Shown: piece by piece, positions 44,375 to 56,900 of the stretch
Position numbering within the stretch: position 1 is the stretch's first letter
Layout: every line of letters starts with the position of its first letter
Source of the DNA: Gari tellinella
Taxonomy: Eukaryota > Mollusca > Bivalvia > Cardiida > Psammobiidae
Direction of reading: 5' to 3'
DNA length: 64,000 bases
Assembly: GCA_922989275.2 (NCBI GenBank)
Contig: OV277870.1
Span: forward strand, 28,850,742 to 28,914,741
Notes under the pieces: generated by a model
Databases searched by the model: none
The model's input: only the letters and a program-made list of their open reading frames with translations
Told to the model about the DNA's origin: nothing
Translations under genes and position numbers: made by a program

Positions 44375-44592
44375 TTTTATAAGTCACTTATAAGCCAAAT
44401 ATGTAAGTAATGTATACTTCACTTTCTCATTAAAGTGATTAGACTTACAAGTCACTTATAGGGATTTTAAATGAAAATGAGATGTTAGTGCAGTATAAGT
44501 GCCACTTACAAGTAACTTATAAGTGAAGTGTAATGCCACTTACAAGTCACTTATAAGTGATTTGTAAGTCCCTTATAAGTGACTTGTAAAAG
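44375..44592. repeat. array of ACTTATAAGTGACTTGTAAG palindromic units
   Basis: Repeated AAGTCACTTATAAG and CTTACAAGTCACTTATAAGT in both orientations around an AT-rich centre (about 44410-44490). Looks like an inverted-repeat MITE built of short palindromes, comparable in design to 11003-11591. Confidence 0.7.
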
Positions 44593-44689
44593 GTGTGAAA
44601 TTAAAAGTTTATATCCTTTAACTTGACAAACCTTTCAGATTGCAATTACAAAGCAGGTCTTATTACATGATGAAAAAGGTTAGAAAATA

Positions 44690-44862
44690 TGCCAGTCAAA
44701 TTTCGATATCTCGAACGTGGTTAAGTCGAGCATAACCGTATGTCAAAGTTAAACCGTGGCTAGTGCGACTATACTGAGCATGAATATATGCAGTTCATGA
44801 GTTGAACAATGGGATAGTTCGAGTTAAACCAGTTCCAGATATCGAAGTTGGACTGTATATGA
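44690..44862. mobile_element. Pal-E MITE upstream of period
   Basis: TTCGATATCTCGAACGTGG ... CAGATATCGAAGTTGGACTGTA. It ends about 95 bp before period exon 1 and so occupies the nearest upstream intron sequence. Confidence 0.7.
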
Positions 44863-44955
44863 TGATAAAGGTTAGAAATTATGTACATGTATTTGGATGG
44901 AAGTAAGAACTTTGTTACTGCAGTTGTATGATGATGTGTATTGTTTATATTTCAG

Positions 44956-44995
44956 GTGTGATCTTTGATTGGTATGAGTGATCTCAATCAAACAA
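44956..44995 (+). CDS. per: period exon 1 (short 5'UTR plus MSDLNQT)
   Basis: A TTTATATTTCAG acceptor precedes 18 nt of 5'UTR, then ATG at 44974 and seven codons (MSDLNQT), then donor GTAAGT in phase 1. An in-frame TGA at 44959-44961 sits just before the ATG, so no earlier in-frame start is possible inside this exon. The acceptor implies at least one more upstream, noncoding exon that I could not locate. The phase joins exactly to the open frame of exon 2. Support is splice signals, phase and upstream stop; there is no homology in so short a peptide. An alternative start is the ATG inside exon 2 (MEDRKK). Confidence 0.65.
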
Positions 44996-47900
44996 GTAAG
45001 TCAGACTAGTGCTAGGTACTGTGAAGAAAACATTATTGTTACATGTTTACAGTGGAGAATCTGTTATTCTCTCCCTTTTAAACGCAAGCGAAATGCAAAC
45101 GCCTTGTACTTAAATGCAGAAAATAACAACTTTTTCACAATTCTGAAAGTTGATTTTAACTTTGATGACAAACAGTTTGGAGCCTGATCAGACGCCGGGT
45201 TACCTGGCGTCTGATCTGGCTTCAAACTGTTTGCAGTGGAAATAATAGTTTTAGCGTAAACACATTTATTGGGAAAGAATAACGTTTTCTCAACTGTAAC
45301 CCTCTACTCCATAGCCTGCTTCTAGTACTGTATTGTCAATTTGAAGATAGGTGACCAATTACAGCAGGTTGAAAATAAAGCATTAATGACTTTAGCCTGC
45401 TTTAAGCTACCATCTGCTAGAATATTGAACATATTAAAAACATATTTCTGATATGTTATATAAATTCATGAATGTATGAAACAGAATTTTGTTTTTCTTC
45501 AATGGAGGAATAATTTGAATGTGTTAAAATTAATGCATATTATCTATGGAGTAATGGGTTAAACAAAAATATAATTTACCATTTATTTTAATCTCATTTT
45601 CTGAGTGGCAAACTGTTTGGAGCCTTGCATATCAGATGCTCAGGCAATTTAAGTTTACCCGGCATTTGATCTGGCCCCAAACTATTTGTAATGGACTGAG
45701 ATTTCAGCTTTAAGGAAAATTGAACTTGTATAATGGGAAATGATTTATACTGTAATAAATGTTCTATACCCAGCTAAATTTCAGCTTTTATTCTTTAAGT
45801 TAAATTTGGTATACCTTTTTAAAGGTTTAAAATTAGCTCCATACTTTAGCGTTTCTGACACAGTTCACAGACAAATACCAGGGGTATATTTTTTGAAAAT
45901 GAAATAACCTGAGCACCTTGAAATGGAATTTATGGGGTGCCCGCCGGGGCAGCAGTTTGAAAAATATGGTTGCCCAAGCCCAAAATGTGGTTGTCCTATG
46001 GGCTCCGGGCACATGATTTGTCGTGCCCTGATATTAAAGCCATTTTGGCACGGAAAGTGGTTTCCATGAGAAAAACAGTTAGCCAATGGTTTCTTTAATG
46101 TATACTGTACAAGATCATATTGGACATAGGGAGACAAAGCATAGATAATTAAGACAGTGTGCAGCGTCGGCAGGAATATTGATCACCAGTGGTGCTTGAT
46201 GCATGTAACTGTCATGAGACTGCTAAACAGTGAATATATAACCTTCATATAATAATGTCAAGGATAACATGTAGATGAAGAAAGTCACCTGATTGTTTCT
46301 CTCTCTCTAAACTGTCGTAAATAGTTTTGCATTTCAGGGCTGCCATTTCTCCGGATTTTTCCTAAATCTTCAGATTTTTTTCAAGAACATGGTAGCTTAA
46401 AGCCTGCTTTAAGTAGTCACGTGTCAACAAAACTAGAAACAGGCTATGGGGTAAAGGTACGATTCGTAAATTCGCAATTGAAAAATGCAAATTTCGAAAT
46501 CTGGACCTCACCAGGTAAACTGAGATTGTGTTGCACATGCTTTTACAGTTACATTGACACCTCAAGAACAATGGGGTGGTGGTCCCTCAATGGACTGAGG
46601 AAAAGTCTTTAAACCCTATGGTGTCACTACTCATTAGAATCGTCTCAGAGACGATTCTAATGAGTAGTAACACCATAGGATTTGATGCTTAAATAAGTGA
46701 GAAAATGCTGGATTTGTGCAGTTTACTCCCTCTTATCTGGAGCCCTGCTTAATTATGCTTGTACTTGCAGAATTGGGAAATGCCCCTGTGTTGGCGACGA
46801 TGGAAGACAGAAAGAAAGAAGAAGGAAAGGCAGGATTCAAAGTGAAGAGAGCGGACGATTGGTATGTATAAAACCATTCGACATCCCAAATCTTATCCCT
46901 CTCCCTCATAATTTGTTTATAAGTTGCTTAATCCATAACTTGATAACCTGTTTCTAGTATTGAATTTAGGTGACCACTTAAAGCAGGTTGAAAGTAAAGC
47001 AGAATGTGTCATAAGACACATTCTGCTTAACTTTCAACCTGCTTTAAGTGGTCACGTCTTCAAAACTAGAAACAGGCTATGGGGTAATAGGTTAAATGTC
47101 AAACAAGGGGCCAGTTTGTCAACACATAGTTGACTAACATATATGAATTTTAGGGGGGTGTATGTTTACAACAAATATTTAGTAAATTCTCTCTGGCAAT
47201 GTAACCTACTATTATTTGACATCATGATGATGACATTTATCATCTGGATGTGGTAATACCTTTATGGACTGACTAATAAGTCCTTCTTTGTAAGTCCACT
47301 ACTGGTTAAACAATGGGAACTTTCAGATTTTGTCATTCTCCATTTTACCAGTCCAGTCAGTTTGTTTATTACCTGATTAATTGCACTTTATTTATTACCT
47401 GATTTAAAAGTTTAAAAAAAAACCAAAAAAAACCGGTGTAACAGGTTCTTAACTCAATGTTGACAGCATGTTTTTCATTGTTTCAGCAAATGGAAAGTCC
47501 CCAACAAAGGCACCAGAGAGGGAGACACCAAACATGACTCAAGCTCCACTTCAAGGTACACTTTGCATCTATATTCAGGTCTCCTGATAAGAGAGAGTTA
47601 ATTGAACAGACTCAACATTATTCTCCCTCTTTTCACCACTAAATCCTTTTGTGTAATTACTCATTAGAATGGTATCGTAACACCATAGGGTTTAATGCAG
47701 TAATAAAGATTTCTGTTTTTGAAATATTCCCCTTATCTGGAGCTCAGTATATTTTACCATAGTCAAACTTGTTTTAAGTAGCCACTTAAAAAAGAAAAGA
47801 AAAGAGTGCTAATAATAAGTCTTAATTGCATAATTATATGACAACTTAATGCAGGACGGAAGTAATGCAGAAAGCTTCTCTAGGTACAAGAAGTGCAACA

Positions 47901-50900
47901 GAAGCTGTCTTCTTCTCATCATCTGTCCTGCATTAAAAGCAGTTCTGTTCAGTTGATTTGAATTGCTACATACAGTCGAACTTCGATATCTCGAACTCGG
48001 TTAAGTCGACATATGCGTATTTCAAACTTAAAACTTATGTTCACATAACCCGAGTTTGAAATAATGCAAATTCACGTTTCAAACTATCGGATATTTCGAG
48101 TTAAGTGAGTTGGAGATATCGAAGTTCGACTGTACTATAAATTTTACTGTAGCTGTTAGGATTTTTATTGATGCTCAGATGGATTTCGTTAGAAAAAATG
48201 TTTCCATGGTTACGATTCTCAAATTGCAGGAGTAGCTCATTATTGTGCATCATTAGGCCGTTTTACGTTTAATTTGCCTTTTAAGAATGGTGAAGAGCAC
48301 TTTAGATGGTTAACCCCTTTACTGCCATGACGCCATTAATTTCAAACAAGTTTTTATTGCTTTTATTTCTCATATTTAAATTTTAACTGTTTTGACCTCA
48401 GAAATACTGAAATGGATGTCAATCAGTTTGGATCCTGATCAGATGCTGCATTATGCAGCATCTGATCAGGATTCAAACTGTTTGGAATAATAATAGCACT
48501 CTGGGTATGGCAGTGAAGGGGTTTATAAAAGGACGCTAAAGTGAGAAAATACATGAAGTAGGTTTTAATTTACTCTCACAGTGTTAATTATCTCTAAGAC
48601 ACACTTACATTCTCTCATCAATAACCAGTTGATTTTCATTCTTGACTGGTAGTTAGCTTAGCATTTTAACCCATTTCCTCATAAATACGCCTTTTTATGC
48701 CTTTAATTAATTCCTCTACTGAAAAAAATAGTTACAATTTAAACTGTCACAAATAAAAATCATTAGAAATATTTTCTATATTCTAGCAGATAATAGTTTA
48801 AAGCAGGCTGAAAGTAAAGCAGAATGCGCCTTAAGGTGCATTCTGCTTTACTTTCAACCTGCTTTAAGTAGTCACCTATCTTCAAAACTAGAAATAGGCT
48901 ATGGGGTAATGGGTTAATAAGTATGATATTACCTAGCAGACCCAGCTCAAATTAGTTTTGATCTGGCTCTACACTTAGTGTTTGGAAAAGGTGCATACTG
49001 TATAAGTGGTTATGTTCATGTTTGGTCAAGTCGAACATACCTGTATTTCAAAGTTAAAACGTGGCTACTGTTTTCAACAACTTCAAAATCAAGTTCTTTT
49101 GAGTGGCTAGTAGACGTTAATATCTATACAGAAACATTTCTAAACTGATTTTTCTCGGTCTAGAACACCATGGTTTAGTATTTAGAGGTTTCACAATAAA
49201 AAAATTATGGTTTCATCATTAAATGTCAGAATAGAACAAATATTGTTTCTAGTGTAACGTAATGTAGTGTCCATGGCTTTTCCATTCATCTTACCATTGC
49301 GTGTTTGGTTTTGTTTTACCTAAATTGGGTACGTTTATTGTATTGATTGGAGTTAATTTTCCATGATGTTTGAAACAGGATATAATAAAATAGAGAAAAC
49401 ACTTAGTCAGAGACAATTCACATTTTGCTTGCTGGGTAATTGTTTCGTCAGCAACATTGTCATCTGCTCTAAAAATAAATTTCTTTCTAAATTTCTTTTC
49501 AAAATAGTGTCAGAGTGTCAAACAGTTTGGTTCCTGATGAGACGCCGCATAACACGGCGTCTCATCAGGAACCAAACTGTTTGCAAATGTTAAATCTCTG
49601 CAGAACATATCTGCCGCTAGCATGGTAAAAGTACAATTACTGAAGAAATTTACCATGGTAATACTCCAATTGGCTTGCAGACTAGTGGGAGTGACGGTAT
49701 TTTGGCGTCAATGAAGTAATTTAGCGTATATAGTTACATGGTCACTTTAACCATTTTCATCCAAGAAATGCCTTTTCTGGCCTGTATTAATTCTATAGGA
49801 TAGATAGGATAATTGCCCACTGTATCAAAGAATATTGTTATGAGTGAATGTATTAGTGGGATTTGAATGGCCCTCCAAGTATTTAATATTAGAATTTCTA
49901 AACAACATATTGTTTAGATGTCAATGCCAGTTACTGGTAGATTAATTTTAATTGTAGTTCTTTGAAACCATAAGAGGTCAAGGTCACTCAGAATAACATA
50001 AACTTCATGAACAATGGCGAGATCAAGTTGCAGACAAACACTTATGGTTCTTTATTGCATTCAATTTTAATGATACCCATTTGGATCACCAAGCATGTAG
50101 TGCCTGAACAGTGAACATTGATAATTATGTGGAAAGTTTTACCATTAAAGTTGTGAAACTTTCCCATTTACTATTCTAATTTTTTAGCACCAAATTCTAT
50201 GGTGTAACTATAGTGATAAAACTCAGGTTTAATGCAGAAATAGAGGTTTTAGCTTTTGAAATACTCTGGTTACCTTAGCTCTGATATATGTATGTGTATT
50301 AGATTCTTGTACAGTAAGACTAACATAATTATGTAACCTTGAAGTATTGCCATTACTAAGTGTTTGCTTAAGTAGACACCCTCAGTACAGTCGGACTTCG
50401 ATATCTCGAACTAGCTTAACTCGAAATACCCGATAGTTGGACACATGAACTGCATTGTTTAATGCCCCGTTAGGTCCAACATACTTATAGAAAGTACTTT
50501 TAGAAAGAATGTTCCATTTAACCGAGTTTGAGATATCGAAGTTGAACTGTAACTGAATTACAGCAAAACCTCTCTATTATGACCACTAAAACAAAGGCTA
50601 TTTGATTGTACATGTATAAAAGACAGATGACAGCTTAAAGCAAGGCAACAATTTTACTGTCACCTTGCTTGAGGCAGTTACCTGTTGTAAACTCCTAATC
50701 ATTTACACAATTTTGTGGTCGTAATGGAGAGATTTTACGGAACTGTTAGTGAGCAGATAACCCAACCCCCTTCTTTGCTCAGGGTGTATTGTTATGATAT
50801 GGTCTTATTGGTATATATTCTAACTTTCTTAAAAATCTTTGTCATTTCAGCTTTTTCAGTGGAAGCAATTTCACGATGTCATGCAGTGGTGTTGATGAAC

Positions 50901-53900
50901 AAGAGGAAATTGAGCCTTCCACCAGTGGCTGCAGGTGAGTCATTATGTCTTTATCCTCCATAGAGCGAGTTGTTACCGTGAAATGTTACGGTGGTAAACC
51001 ATACCGTCATAGCCTTCAAACCATTCTCCTCATAAGTAGCGTATATTTACACTGTTTGAAAAACAAAATGAAGACCCAGATCAGCCAGTTTCTGTCAATT
51101 TAACTCATCTGAGCTGAAGGATTTTGTAATCACTCTCAGGGAATTCTCTGATCTGGATTAAATCTGGCTTGCTTAGGACACGTGTACTTTCCACAGATAC
51201 ACTGTTTGTAAAGGTTATGTGTACACACATCTAAAATTAAATGGGTTAAATCTAGAATATGTTTTGACCTGGCCCCAGAGGTTATAAAGTTTTTGAATGA
51301 GTCTAGATGCTCGGCTCTAAAAGACAATTTGTTTTGATGGGCAGTAAAACATCACTCACTCATTCATTGATTCATTTGAGTATAAGATCGTTTTCAAGCA
51401 TTTAATTGGTCAGATTTGAGCTTTTGCTCAGCAAAAGCTCAAATCTGACCAATCAAATGCTTAAGAATGACTTCAGACTCAACTCAAAAGCTTTATAACC
51501 CTGGATCCTGTTGTTGCAGCTCATTCCTGGCCCACTCACAGAAGAACAGTAAGAAAGAGAAGAAGAAGGCTCGTGTCCAGGAATACTTGAAAGAACTGAA
51601 GGCCCTGGTCAAACCCAGTAAGAGCGGTAGCCAGTGGAAGATGGGTACTCTATCCACCCTGGAACATGTGCTCTCTAGTATGAAGAAGATCAAAGGTATG
51701 GTAAAGGCGCAACTATTTCGCAACAAATATATCTTAGCTTGACATTAAGTATAGTTTTACTTCTCTATTACGGCCACTAAAATGAAGATTTGTTGATTGT
51801 ATAAAAGACAGATGCCTGCTTAAAGCAAGGTAACAATAAAAAAGAAAGCTCCTTACAGGAGCTTTCTGTTTTACTGTTACCTTGCTTTAAGCAGTCACCT
51901 GTTGTAAACACCTAATAATTAAAACAAAATGTTTGTGTTGTCCTAATAGAGAGGCCTCGCTGTATATGCTCTGCTTGTCCAATAGGACAAGTATTTATAG
52001 ACAATTACTTGTCCCTAGACAATTGACACGTGTCCTAATTTGTTAAACAGCTATGCTTGTGCAATGTGGCCATTCTCGAAAGACGTAAGGAGATCTGTAA
52101 ATATAACTGCTTTAATGTAGAATAAGTAATGCAAGTTCTTATTACATTTCTTCTTGTATTAAGCAAGTGTTTATTGGGGATAAAAATGTTCTACTATCAT
52201 TCGGTCAAAATATTTGCCATCAAATGGCCCTTTTGATGAAACTTTCCTTTACTTGTAACTATAGTAAAACCTCTGTATAACAAGCACTAAACTCGTTACT
52301 GGGTAAAATTTTAGGTGTTTACGACAGGTGACTGGTTAAAACAAGGTGACAGTAAAACAGAAAGCTCCTTCTGGAGTTTTCTGTTTTACTGTCACCTTGC
52401 TTTTAACTGTCACAGCTCTCTGTTTTACTATCATCTTGGTTTTAAGCTGTCACCTGTCAATCAATTAGCCTTTGTTTTAGTGGTCACCTGACAATCAATT
52501 TTAGCCTTTGTTTTAGTGGTCGTAATATAGAGGTTTTACTGTTAACTATTTCATATTTCAGAGGCTAAAGCCAAACAGCAGGAGAGGAAGATAGTGTCTG
52601 GTAGCCGGGGTCAGACCCCATACACTGATGTTAGTGGAGATATCATGCACCCCGTGTATGAGTCAGACTCCCATGAGAGTCTAGCCAGTGCTTCTCTCAA
52701 GTCCAGTGTAAGTTGTATTGCCCTGCACTCAATGTTGTTTTGTAAAATGAATGAATGAAATAGAGGATCTTGTATGAGTGTGCATTATTTATCATTTTTA
52801 ATAAACGAAATTAAAATAATATGACGCAAGCCTTAGTGAGCGTCATATTCATTTTAGTTGACGAGATTATTAAATATGATAAATAATAAGCACAAATGTG
52901 AGATTCTATTTATCACATGGCAGGTTTAAGCACCTATTAAATTGATTGAAGTCATAGTTGTTACTGATAACTCAAATTCAAATAAAAATGAACAAAACAA
53001 GTGGAAATAACTACAACATGTCATTTTTCTGGTCATTTAGCTTCAATATACATGTATGTGAAATCAGTTCTTCCCAAAACATGATATTTCGTGCCGAAAA
53101 TTTCCCAAATCAGACATTGCAGTTTTTCATAAAAAGGCCAGAAAAAGGCGTGGGCTGCTGAAATGAGAGAAAATGTCTGGTTCTGTTAACTCCCTGTTAT
53201 CTGGAGCCCTGGGCTGCTGAAATGAGAGAAAATGTCTGGTTCTGTTAACTCCATGTTATCTGGAGCCCTTTGTTGTTGGCACGGCTCATGTATGTTTGTT
53301 TTTGTGTTCACAGGATGAACTGAGAGTGATTCTGTCAGGAAACCAGTCAGTGGAGGCAGTGAGTGGCAATCTACAGTATGTCGTGGGCTACCCAAAGGTA
53401 AACAAATCCATCTTACTTGATTGAAACTATATTAAGAAATCTACAGTTAGAAGATGTAACTAGTTAATCTTTAACCCCTACTGTGTCTGGTACCGATAAC
53501 TATGCCATTTGCAAATAGTTTAGTCCCTGGTACTCTGTCTGCCCCTGTCTTATCTGGTTTCAAGTTACCAGTGTTTGTTTGGCTTCGAAGTGAAAGGTTT
53601 AATCTTTATTACACTGACGTGGGAATGTTAGTTATAGAATAGACATCAAACCTGTCAGAAAGCAAGAAAAGATTCTTATAGCTCGTTATTTCTAGCTGAA
53701 TACAGTAAAAACCTCCCTTTGTGCTTGCCGGGAGACTTCATTTTAGATATACAACGGTGATCCAAAGGCTCTACGCTGTTTATCTATACAGCAAAACAAT
53801 TCACATGAAATAGCAAACTGTGTATACCGTGATGAGATGCTACGATATGCTACGTCTCATCATGGTATACACAGTTGAGCACATTTAAGCCATAAAGCAA

Positions 53901-56900
53901 ACTGCTGATGCCTACTTTAACTCTTTCCTCCCTGAAACTTCAAATGGACAATCCCAGTTTCCATTTGAGTCTAGTCCATTTCTGACTTTTAAGGGTTGTT
54001 TTTGTCAATGTTTTGCATTGTGACAAACAGTGAAGACCCAGATCAGAGGGCTCTGTAAGGAGCCCTCTGATCTGGGCCTTCACTGTTTGAACAGAACAAG
54101 TGTACTATTCACATGTACACTGTTTGAAAAGATGCCTATATGTGTGACTAGGGTTCAAAGGGTTAAGGCTTAAATGTGCTAATATGAGGAAAGTATTCAG
54201 CTAAGGTGAATTGCTCAACTGTGTTTATCTCTCTTCTCAGGATTGCTGGATTGGTCGCTCATTTCTAGAATACTTACACAAAAAGGACCTGATCACCTTT
54301 AAGGCAGCGTGCAAAGATGAAAGGGATTCAGAAAGTAAGTACTATAAATGTACTGTGAACTCTTAAATAAGGCAATTTACCTTTTTGTCCGTAATACATT
54401 TAGTGTTGTTTGGAAAATCAGTCAGTGTTTGACTTTTGGATAGATAATTGATATTCAATTTACAATAATCGAGAAATGGACTCAATACCATGCACCTAAA
54501 TTCCTTTAGAAATGGATTCTAAATGTGTGCTGCTGGTGTATAATTGTTTTTCATGCAAGTTTCCGTCCTATTTTCAGCTTCAGACTGTACTGAGGGCAAA
54601 GTGGAATCCAAGGTGTTCTATGTTCGTCTCAGGTAGGTTGAATATTTGTTGCAAGTAATCCATTACTCAATAGCCTGTATCTAGTTTTGAAGACAGGTGA
54701 CCTAAAAAAGCAGGTTGAAAGTAAAGCAGAATGCGCCATAAGGTGCATTCTGCTTTACTTTCAACCTGCTTTATGCTGTCATCTGCTGGGATATAGAAAA
54801 CGTTTTTAATGATGCATATTCCTTTATGTTTCAATTGGAACTATTTTGAGTAGGGGAATAAATTAAATGCTTTAAAATGGGTATATCTATGGAATGAAGT
54901 GTTAAGAAAACATAAAGCTCTCTAGCAGAGAATATCACAAACACAAATATTCCAATCCACCATCTGACACAAAACACACTTCAAACACAATCATACAGAA
55001 CAATGGGAGAATGACAGCTAACATGATTGGTTAAAAATGTATATGGTCTTTATAGGCTATAAGAAAAGAGTTAGAATATATGTGTATGTGATTCAAAGAA
55101 ACTGTAGTGAATTTAACTCTCTTACTCAAGCAAATGTTTTTCAGTTGTGACAAAACTTTTTTTAAGTTTCATTAAACTGTTGGAACATACATCCAGAATG
55201 CTTAAGTCATTGTCCTTTATAAAGCAAGTGTGAATGGAATATATTTTGTCAATTTGACATGCTTGTTGAGACAAATTAACATAAGACTTTGTTGATATGG
55301 GTCTTCCTCAGTCAGTATTTAGCTGGACATCAGGATATGACAGAAAATCTATTAAAAGCGATGTAAAATCGTAAATCAAATCAAATGATGAGACTTTCTG
55401 ACCCACTCACCAATCTCTTCCTATATTACAGAAAATTTAAGAGTCTTGGCTCGTCAGGATTTAGCCTTCGGAAGCAGGACCAGTATGTGCCCTTTCAGTG
55501 TACAGCAAACATCAAGAAAATGACAGTAAAGGAACTGGAAATGAGCAAGCTTCAGGTGATGCCCACATGGTACGAGGATGTTTCAATATCAGCCAACTCC
55601 TACTCACCAGAAAACACGGGATCAGGGTCGTCAGACAATCAGGCTGAGCTGAGTTCTGTGGCCAATAGTGAGGCAGATACAGGGGAGAAATGCCGGGAGC
55701 CGAGGAAACTCTACACCATTCTCTACTGTGTTCCATTGGTAACCCCATACAGTGGTAAGTCCATGTTACATCTCTCTCTTGCTTCAGCTTCATTTGTAAT
55801 TAGGAAATCATTCATTTTTATATACACTCAAATTTAACCCATTACCTCATAGGCTTTTTCTAGTATTGAAGATAGGTGACCACTTAAAGCAGGTTGAAAG
55901 TAAAGCAGACTGTGCCTTAAGGCACATTCTGTTTTACTTTCAGCTTGCTTTAAGGTATAATGTGTTAGAATATAGAAAAGTTATCTGATAATACTTGTAT
56001 AAATGTATAAATGACTGTATAAATTGAAACATTTTCCTTCAGTAGAGGAATAAAATAAAGGTGTAAAAAAGTGTATGTATAGGGTAATGGGTTAAGCTCC
56101 AAACATTTTGGAGGGCCAGATCTGGATCTAAACTGTATACAACATATCTTGAAACTATAACCATTCTTCCTTATGAAGTGATTTAGTGAAGACTTAATGT
56201 CTGACCAAACAGTTGATGTATTGGTGCTGCTACAATTATGTCAACTAAAAACAGCTTGGAGCCAAAACAGATTTAGGTAACCCAGCGCCTGATCCGGCTC
56301 TGAGGTTATAAATCGTTTTAGTTGAGTCTGAGTGTTTTCTCAAGCATTTGATCGGTCAGATTTGAGCCTAGGCTTGAGAACGACTTTAGACTCAAGTCAA
56401 AAGCTTTATAACCTCGGACCCAGGGCTCAAACTGTTTGCGCTCAGATTCTGATAATTCAATATTTTCAAGAAACATGTCATTTTCTACAATTCAATGCAT
56501 TGCATTTGTGTGGTTTAAACAGGAAAGAAGAACATTGTCGCCACTGTACAGTAAATTATATGATACTAAGATCTGCAGATATGAACACAATTAGATAACA
56601 TTGAACAGGGCTTCAGATAAGAGGGACTAAACTTGACCCTTTCTGCTATAAAAGGCAGGTGTTTGCAGCCTTTGCTGTCTAATCCGGTCAATATTCATGA
56701 TGTCAACCTACCCTTTGATGTCCGACCCCGCCTCTGCATTGGGTTATTGGTATCAAAAGATAGTAAAACCCCACCAATATGCATGGTTTCGACACATTGC
56801 TTTTAATTGTTTATTAGGTCATCAAAAATGTGATCAAACAGCATATTTGTTTTATATCCTATTGAATTAGACCTAATAATATTCCATTCTGGAAAAAGCT

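Noticed and set aside
45865..46137. 90-codon - strand frame in period intron 1
   Set aside because: Antisense to an intron, no domain, cysteine and proline scatter typical of chance.
44974..46861. Assigning a bHLH domain to the period N-terminus
   Set aside because: No basic helix pattern is present; the conserved LKELK / GTLSTL block is the PER-specific degenerate helix region only.
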